A stretch of DNA of 12,392 nucleotides from an uncultured bacterium (GTDB taxonomy: Bacteria > Bacillota > Clostridia > Christensenellales > Pumilibacteraceae): NCBI GenBank assembly GCA_949747725.1, contig CATKFJ010000233.1:1-12392 (forward strand), in the 5' to 3' direction. Below are positions 7,942 to 12,392 of the stretch, one piece after another. Made by a program: the position numbers and the translations under genes. How positions within the stretch are numbered: position 1 is the stretch's first letter; the number at the start of each line of letters is the position of its first letter. Under the pieces are notes generated by a model. It had not been told where the DNA came from. It saw only the letters and a program-made list of their open reading frames with translations, and did no database searches.

Positions 7942-9087
7942 TTATCTGACTTCTATTTGTTTTCCGTTCTCGGCACAGACGTAAACGAAATGAACTCCGT
8001 CTTCAAGCTCGTAACGGTATTCGTAACAGATACGTTCCTTTCCGTTTATCGTTCGCACTACAAGCACGCCGTTCGATTGCGACTGCTTTGCCGCATGACG
8101 CGCGTCGATCTCGTTTATCTTGGGCGAAGGTATATCTTTATGCTCGCGTTCGCAGTTGCTCGCCGTGAACGCGACCGTTTCGCCGCTGTAAATGACAGCC
8201 GTCGCGTAATCGTCGCAAGCGAATGCGCCGTCGTAAGTTTTGCATAAAACGACCGAAACCGATTTACCCGTGTTTTCGCACCACTTCACGCAAAGATCGC
8301 CGTAGCCGCACGCTTCGGCAGTTGCAAGCGCGACCTCTTTAGCTGTTTCGATATCCGTTTCTTCTGCCTCGCCGCGCATAAACGAAAACTCTATAATTTT
8401 ATCGTTGCACACCATAGCGTAGCCTGTTACGCCGTTGCGTTCGATATAGTACTCTATATGTCCGTCCCAATCGCCCACATACTCTTCGCGCGTCGTATTG
8501 AGCGCGGTCTTTACAAGCTCCGCGCCCGAAGCCTTGTCCTCATCGGTGATCTCCGTATCGTGACCGTCGTCCGGCTCGAAAGATCCGCCTTTAATAAGCT
8601 CGCCGTTGTAATCGAATTCGCCGTAACCGTTTTCGGAAGATATGCTTTCGTAAAACTTAGTCGAATAGTCGTATAGCATATCTGCTATTTCCATAGTCTG
8701 CTCCGTTTCATACGAATGCAGAACGATAGCCATATCGTTCAAAAACGCTTCGCGTGTGCGGCTGTCGGCAAAGTCGTCGTTGTGGAATTCGAGCGCCATT
8801 TCAGCGCGCACCGCATGAACGAGCGCAGTGCGGTTTATGGTTTCGGCAGGTTCCGTTTCGTTGCACAGTCTGAGCGCCGACATCGAATGAACGAGATTTT
8901 CCGCGGCGTCGCTAAGCAAATACTGCGCCTGTGCGGTTTGGTTGTCGTTGCCGTCGGACGCGGCGTGGCGGTATCTAACCGCATACACGATACCGGTCGT
9001 CAATCCGCAGATAGTTACTATAAGCGTGCAGAGCAACGCCGCGAATACTACGGCATAATTACGTTTTTCGTTAAGATAGTTTGTCAT
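7942..9087 (-). CDS. ypeB: Germination protein YpeB
   Basis: 381 residues. YpeB is needed for stable deposition of the cortex-lytic enzyme SleB in the spore and regulates it. Seen: a short N-terminus, one membrane segment at about 10-36, a mainly helical region to about 170, then PepSY-like repeats in the C-terminal half (for example AKEVALATAEACGYGDL). It is shorter than the roughly 450 residues of Bacillus YpeB. The open frame extends to 9222, but that extension overlaps sleB. The ATG at 9087 is chosen because it gives the family N-terminus (MTNYLNEKRNYAVV plus membrane helix), is preceded by AAGGGG, and lies 20 nt after the sleB stop. Identification rests on the weakly conserved repeats and on its position directly after sleB, the classic order. 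Confidence 0.88.
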   Translation of the reverse strand: MTNYLNEKRNYAVVFAALLCTLIVTICGLTTGIVYAVRYRHAASDGNDNQTAQAQYLLSDAAENLVHSMSALRLCNETEPAETINRTALVHAVRAEMALEFHNDDFADSRTREAFLNDMAIVLHSYETEQTMEIADMLYDYSTKFYESISSENGYGEFDYNGELIKGGSFEPDDGHDTEITDEDKASGAELVKTALNTTREEYVGDWDGHIEYYIERNGVTGYAMVCNDKIIEFSFMRGEAEETDIETAKEVALATAEACGYGDLCVKWCENTGKSVSVVLCKTYDGAFACDDYATAVIYSGETVAFTASNCEREHKDIPSPKINEIDARHAAKQSQSNGVLVVRTINGKERICYEYRYELEDGVHFVYVCAENGKQIEVR

Positions 9088-9107
9088 GAGTTTTCCCCTT
9101 TTGTAAA

Positions 9108-10241
9108 TTACAGCGCAAAGTTGTGCCGTCCTATTTTGATGTGTACGGTAAGCGTCCAGATCCAGCTCGACGTAGCCGTTGCAGGATTGTAATAATAAAG
9201 ACATCCGCCCGTAGGATCCCATCCGTTAAGCGCATCGCGCGCGGCTCTGTATGCCGTTTCGTTGGGAGTCAAGTTTATCTGTCCGTCGTTCACCGCGGTA
9301 AACGCGTTTTTCTGATAAATAACGCCGTAAATAGTGTTTGGAAATTTGGACGATTTTACGCGGTTCAGAACGACCGCCGCAACCGCCACCTGACCGTTAT
9401 ACGGCTCGCCTCTCGATTCGCCGTAAACGCAGCGCGCCAACAGATCGAGATCGCTTTGCGATATGTTCCCCACCGATCCGCCGGAATTGCCGCCCGAACT
9501 TCCGCTGTTAAGCGTTATCCCGAGTTTTTTTGCCGTGGACGAACCTACAACTCCGTCTACCGTAAGACCGCAATCGGACTGAAAACTCATTACCGCGCAC
9601 ATGGTGCGTCTGCCCCATACGCCGTCGACAGTCGATTTATAGTATCCCGACGACTTGAGCGCGTTTTGTACGGCTTTCACGTTTTCGGTTGTCTTTCCCG
9701 CGGAAATGCCGCCCGAACGCGCCGTGCTCGATAAAGTTATTCCGAGCTTGCTCGCAGTGCCCGACCCGACAACTCCGTCTACCGTAAGACCTTTTTCCGA
9801 CTGATAGCGCAATACCGCTCTGAGCGTACCGTTGCCCCATGTTCCGTCGACCGTGGACGTATAATATCCAAGCGTTTTGAGCTTGGCTTGGATAGCGGCG
9901 ATATTGGCGACCGTCTTGCCTGCCGAAACAGCGCCCGTTACGGGCAATTTTACGCGCAGTTTGCTTGCCGTAGCATTTCCTACGTCGCCGTCGGCTGTCA
10001 GCCCGTTATCGGACTGAAACTTCTTTACCGCCGACGCGGTTGCACTGCCCCATTTGCCGTCTATCGAAGAGCGGTAGTAACCGAGCGTGCCGAGCCGAGT
10101 CTGAATGGCGACAACGTTGGCATACGTGTTTCCCTTAACTATATCGGCGTATACCGTGGGAACGACCGCAAGCACGAGCGCCATTACTGCAAGTACTATA
10201 ACTATAGCTTTGGGGATAGTTCGTTTGGATGTGAGTGTCAT
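9108..10241 (-). CDS. sleB: Spore cortex-lytic enzyme SleB with three peptidoglycan-binding repeats
   Basis: 377 residues. SleB is a lytic transglycosylase that degrades cortex peptidoglycan (muramic-delta-lactam regions) during germination. Signal peptide about 1-32 (cut near VYA). Three PG_binding_1 modules lie at about 37-98, 109-170 and 183-244, each with the pattern LGYY(R/T)S..DG.WG..T..AV..(F/Y)QS..GLT.DG.VG. A Gly/Ser linker (245-258) leads to the catalytic Hydrolase_2 domain, 259-377. The motif ARCVYGESRGEPYNGQVAV gives Glu275 as the likely catalytic acid; the domain ends with the usual YYYNPATATSSWIW segment. Bacillus SleB has one binding module, so the three copies are unusual. The ATG at 10241 has AGGA 11 nt upstream. 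It is followed by ypeB and preceded by spoIIR with a 48-nt gap. Confidence 0.93.
   Translation of the reverse strand: MTLTSKRTIPKAIVIVLAVMALVLAVVPTVYADIVKGNTYANVVAIQTRLGTLGYYRSSIDGKWGSATASAVKKFQSDNGLTADGDVGNATASKLRVKLPVTGAVSAGKTVANIAAIQAKLKTLGYYTSTVDGTWGNGTLRAVLRYQSEKGLTVDGVVGSGTASKLGITLSSTARSGGISAGKTTENVKAVQNALKSSGYYKSTVDGVWGRRTMCAVMSFQSDCGLTVDGVVGSSTAKKLGITLNSGSSGGNSGGSVGNISQSDLDLLARCVYGESRGEPYNGQVAVAAVVLNRVKSSKFPNTIYGVIYQKNAFTAVNDGQINLTPNETAYRAARDALNGWDPTGGCLYYYNPATATSSWIWTLTVHIKIGRHNFAL
9549..9791 (-). repeat. Internal direct repeat in sleB (binding modules 2 and 3)
   Basis: The same 21-bp string starting aactccgtctaccgtaag occurs at 9549-9569 and 9771-9791, 222 bp (74 codons) apart. It encodes the GLTVDGVVG core of modules 3 and 2. 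Near-identical DNA at this spot implies recent duplication or gene conversion between modules; module 1 is more diverged. Confidence 0.75.
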
Positions 10242-10264
10242 ACTTAAATTTTTCCTATGCGTAT

Positions 10265-10295
10265 TAACGTGAAACGGTTGCGATAAGTATCATCC
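10265..10295 (-). promoter_or_regulatory. Weak candidate SigG-type promoter of sleB
   Basis: In the 48-nt gap before sleB the minus strand has GGATG (10295-10291) and CACGTTA (10271-10265), 19 bp apart. These partly resemble the SigG consensus (GHATR, about 18 bp, CATNNTA). sleB is SigG-dependent in Bacillus subtilis, which is the reason to list this imperfect match. The gene could also be read through from spoIIR. Confidence 0.25.
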
Positions 10296-10817
10296 GCCGA
10301 ACAACTCCGCAAAGAACGACTTATACTCGAAGTCTTCTCCGTAGCACAGGGGCGGATAGATAACGCACCACCAGTTATCGCCCTTGCCCTCGCCGAGTTC
10401 TACGATGAGCGCGTCGTAATATCCTTCGGGTACGGTAACGTCGTTGTACATGCGCGACGGAAAGTATTCGTTGACGAGTTTTGCTCGCGCGCCGTAAAAA
10501 TATCCGTTGGCGCGAAGAACGCGATCGGCTGCCGCAGAGATATCCGCGAGTCTTTCGCCGATATCGGCATAAGCTTCGTCAAATGTCGTTTTTTCGATGT
10601 TTTTCGAGATGAATTCGTTTACTGCGTCGCGCACCTTCAGCTTTACGTTCTGATCGCCTTCGCAGTTGGAATTTGCGCGGATATGTAACCGCAACAATTC
10701 ACCGTCATAACTATTATTATCCGTGCATGCGAAAAATATAGATGAAACACAAAAAAAGATAGCGGCGGACAACAATATACATATTATCCTTTTACATACA
10801 ACGATAAGTTTTTTCAT
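10290..10817 (-). CDS. spoIIR: Stage II sporulation protein R
   Basis: 175 residues from the chosen ATG. SpoIIR is made in the forespore under SigF, exported to the intermembrane space, and triggers SpoIIGA to process pro-SigE in the mother cell. Seen: a signal or anchor segment at about 10-31, then the family hallmark RLHIRANSNCEGDQNVKLKV directly after the export signal, and the C-terminal signature GEGKGDNWWCVIYPPLC. The frame is open back to an ATG at 10865, but that start has no ribosome binding site and overlaps promoter-like DNA. The ATG at 10817 gives a normal signal peptide. An in-frame GTG at 10823 has better spacing (8 nt) from the AAGG sequence, so the start is uncertain by two codons. 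sleB and ypeB follow on the same strand. Confidence 0.92.
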   Translation of the reverse strand: MKKLIVVCKRIICILLSAAIFFCVSSIFFACTDNNSYDGELLRLHIRANSNCEGDQNVKLKVRDAVNEFISKNIEKTTFDEAYADIGERLADISAAADRVLRANGYFYGARAKLVNEYFPSRMYNDVTVPEGYYDALIVELGEGKGDNWWCVIYPPLCYGEDFEYKSFFAELFGG

Positions 10818-10824
10818 ACACACG

Positions 10825-10875
10825 ATTATTGCCTTACGGTAAAGATTTATACAGCACGACAGCATATTTTTTCAA
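10825..10875 (-). promoter_or_regulatory. Overlapping SigA-like and SigF-like promoter candidates for spoIIR
   Basis: SigA-like: TTGAAA (10875-10870), 18-bp spacer, TATAAA (10851-10846). SigF-like: GTATA (10852-10848), 14-bp spacer, GGCAATAAT (10833-10825), which fits the GGNNANNNT -10 pattern. spoIIR is SigF-controlled in Bacillus subtilis. The SigF-like match would start transcription almost at the start codon, which weakens it. Confidence 0.4.
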
Positions 10876-10878
10876 TAG

Positions 10879-10908
10879 AAAAACCGTCCGCGGTTTGCGA
10901 ACGGTTTT
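10879..10908 (-). terminator. Intrinsic terminator after the GH36 remnant
   Basis: On the minus strand a 12-bp stem (AAAACCGTTCGC / GCGGACGGTTTT, one U-G pair) with a 5-nt loop runs into TTTTT. It lies 15 bases downstream of the remnant's stop codon (10924) and upstream of spoIIR, so spoIIR needs its own promoter. In the plus direction the stem has a C-A mismatch and a shorter U-run. Confidence 0.8.
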
Positions 10909-10923
10909 AACTGATCGATTTCC

Positions 10924-11565
10924 TTAATCTCGGTTTTCGCTGTCTATAAACATCACGATCGCCGTACGGGGATTTTCTGCGGAAAGCGTGTACCCGTTTA
11001 TAAGATCGCTTCCCTTAACATGTGTCGCCGAATTAACGCCGTCGAGATCGCGGAGCGTATAATAGTTATCCGGCTTAACGCCTTTTACATTAACTTTGTA
11101 AGTCGAGTCTTTGCAATCGGGTAATCTGAACGCTTGCAATACGCCGCTGTCTTTATCGCCGTCGAAATACATGTACGCCGTCCAATTCGAACTGTCGGTC
11201 ACAGAGCGGAAAGGCGTAAGAACATAGAAATCGTTATAGAAGTATTGTTTTACTTCGTTCCATTCTGTTTGCGCTTGAGTAAGCATATCCCAATTTATCT
11301 TCGATTCGTCTAACGACCAACGCTGAGAGTATGTCATATGCTGTACATAAGAGCCGCGGTAAATGTACATATCCGAACTGCCCACTTCGAGCTGACTCGC
11401 GCTCTCTTTAGCGACGCATCCCGAATACGGTATCCAACGCGTTAGCCGCGTCGTCATGGCAAGGCGCAGCGTGATAGTGGTGCGGTCGCTGTCGCTGCGC
11501 AATAACGGGACCGAACGCCGCAACGTTTCGAGGTCGTTTCTTCCTCCGCCCGACGCGCAAATCTT
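10924..11565 (-). pseudogene. C-terminal remnant of a second GH36 alpha-galactosidase
   Basis: Family-like sequence starts abruptly at KICASGGGRNDLETLRRS, the acid/base region of GH36 (RSDSD follows), and continues in one intact frame to the stop. It aligns with residues from about 507 to 715 of the GH36 protein encoded at 4783-6930: shared motifs include LRRS, RSDSD, RWIPY, DFY.LTP, MYFD.D.DSGV, YYTL.D.DG.N and KGS.LI.G. The first about 500 residues are missing, including the nucleophile region. The frame continues upstream only to a TGA near 11605. The only starts are non-ATG, such as TTG at 11523, without a ribosome binding site. A proper terminator is still present downstream. The body shows no frameshift or internal stop, which suggests recent loss. 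Confidence 0.8.
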
Positions 11566-12061
11566 ATGGTCGCGCTCAAACGGGTTTGTGGAATATGCCG
11601 TTCAGAACGGGTATGCGCTGTGCGGCACGCTTGACGAAATAAGTTTTTCGCTCGAGCTGTGTTCCGAAGCGCTCGGATACAACCACAACTATCCGAGCGA
11701 TATTACTTTTTGGATAAACGGCGTGGAACTGTGCACGTTCGCCTGCCCCGGGGATTTCGGCAACCGTTACGGAAAGTTCACGCCGCCTTGGTGGTTCGTG
11801 GACAGCACAAAATACGGACTGCTTACCACCATAAGCATCATGGACAGCGGCGTTTATTTAAACGGAAAGCTTGTCAATAAAAACGTCGATATAAATGCGC
11901 TCGGGCTTAAAGAAAGCAACCGTACACTGCTGAAAATAGGCATTAAAGACGACGCCTTGCACAAAGGCGGTTTTAACATTTTCGGCGATAAGTTCGGCGA
12001 TTACAATCAGAGCATTATATTCAACGCTACTTATAAACCTATTAGAAACACAAAAAAATAA
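11552..12061 (+). pseudogene. C-terminal remnant of an ArsR-type regulator with a sensor-like domain
   Basis: About 170 codons. From DAQILW (11552) onward it matches the C-terminal domain found behind an ArsR-type winged helix in Firmicutes sugar-gene regulators: GFVEYAVQNGY, then EISFSLELCSEALGYNHNYP, SDITFWINGVE, PGDFGNRYGKFTPPWW, and FGDKFGDYNQSIIF near the end. The N-terminal DNA-binding part is absent. Open frame continues left to an ATG at 11456, but that stretch is antisense to the GH36 remnant and is chance. A GTG at 11587 exists without a ribosome binding site. It ends 5 nt before the convergent mnmA stop. Identification of the domain is from recognised motifs, not a search. Confidence 0.75.
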
Positions 12062-12066
12062 GCCGT

Positions 12067-12392
12067 TTACTTTGTTTTGACAGCCTCGATTATAACTCCG
12101 CCGCCCAAACATCTGTCGCCGAGATAGATCACGGCATATTGCCCGGGCGTGACGGCGCGTTGCGGTTCGTCGAATTCCAAAGTAAACGTTCCGTTATGCT
12201 TTACTCTGAGCGTTGCAGCTTGATCGGGCTGGCGGTATCTTGTTTTGGCGGTACACTTCAATTCGCTCGGCATATCGAACTCGCCTATTATATTAAGCTC
12301 GGCGCCGACGAGCGCGGCGGAGTACAGTTCGCTCTCGTCACCGCACGAAACGATCAGACGGTTGTTCTTTACGTCTTTATCGAGCACAAACC
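12067..12392 (-). CDS. mnmA: tRNA-specific 2-thiouridylase MnmA, C-terminal end (cut by right window edge)
   Basis: MnmA activates and thiolates U34 of tRNAs for Lys, Glu and Gln in the cytoplasm. Only about 107 C-terminal residues are visible. The final beta-barrel signature is clear: AKTRYRQPDQAATL, then FDEPQRAVTPGQYAVIYLGD and LGGGVI close to the end. The frame is open through the edge at 12392; the GTG at 12387 is internal, not a start. The PP-loop and catalytic cysteines lie outside the window. It converges on the ArsR remnant with no visible hairpin terminator between the two stops. Confidence 0.93.
   Translation of the reverse strand, partial: FVLDKDVKNNRLIVSCGDESELYSAALVGAELNIIGEFDMPSELKCTAKTRYRQPDQAATLRVKHNGTFTLEFDEPQRAVTPGQYAVIYLGDRCLGGGVIIEAVKTK

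Noticed and set aside
9088..9222. N-terminal extension of ypeB to 9222
   Set aside because: It overlaps the sleB coding end; the ATG at 9087 has a ribosome binding site and gives the expected membrane-anchor N-terminus.
11456..11551. Start of the plus-strand regulator frame at 11456
   Set aside because: This stretch is antisense to GH36 family sequence (LRRSVPLLRSDSD region) and has no regulator-like motifs, so only sequence from about 11552 belongs to the regulator.
11545..11605. Insertion sequence or phage integration as cause of the truncations
   Set aside because: No transposase, integrase, terminal inverted repeats or target duplication is visible; the two remnants abut directly.

Overview
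The window looks like chromosomal DNA from an endospore-forming member of the Clostridia (Bacillota), probably an uncultured gut lineage. Sporulation and germination genes (spoIIR, sleB, ypeB), a type III glutamine synthetase, Gram-positive lipoprotein signals, strong AGGAGG-type ribosome binding sites and TTGACA/TATAAT promoters support this. The exact genus cannot be read from the sequence.

Layout, left to right. (1) 1-517 (minus): 5' part of glnN, cut by the window edge. It has a consensus promoter and a structured leader whose last hairpin looks like a transcription attenuator. (2) 701-6930 (minus): a three-gene operon of exported proteins with gaps of 19 and 10 nt. The order of transcription is a GH36-like alpha-galactosidase lipoprotein, a 997-residue multi-module beta-sandwich lipoprotein, and a secreted LamG-like plus FIVAR-like protein. 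(3) 7063-7896 (plus): an AraC-family regulator divergent from that operon. The two promoters share a mirrored 10-bp motif around their -10 boxes. (4) 7942-10817 (minus): spoIIR, sleB and ypeB in a row, converging on araC with a hairpin terminator between. SleB carries three peptidoglycan-binding repeats. (5) 10924-12061: remnants of two genes pointing away from one junction near 11552-11565. Leftwards is the C-terminal part of a second GH36 enzyme; rightwards is the C-terminal domain of an ArsR-type regulator. Both lack their 5' ends, as expected if one deletion removed the promoter region and both gene starts of a divergent pair. (6) 12067-12392 (minus): 3' end of mnmA, cut by the window edge.

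How the genes work together. The AraC protein probably controls the neighbouring exported operon. The GH36 enzyme would cleave alpha-galactosides or alpha-GalNAc residues at the cell surface, and the two partner proteins would bind or display glycans. No transporter or intracellular sugar enzyme lies in the window. The ArsR/GH36 remnant suggests the strain once had a second, separately regulated enzyme of the same kind. SpoIIR (forespore to mother cell signalling) and SleB/YpeB (cortex lysis at germination) form a separate sporulation block. I found no CRISPR array, tRNA, rRNA, transposase or prophage gene. The most notable items are the double-truncation junction and the glnN leader.
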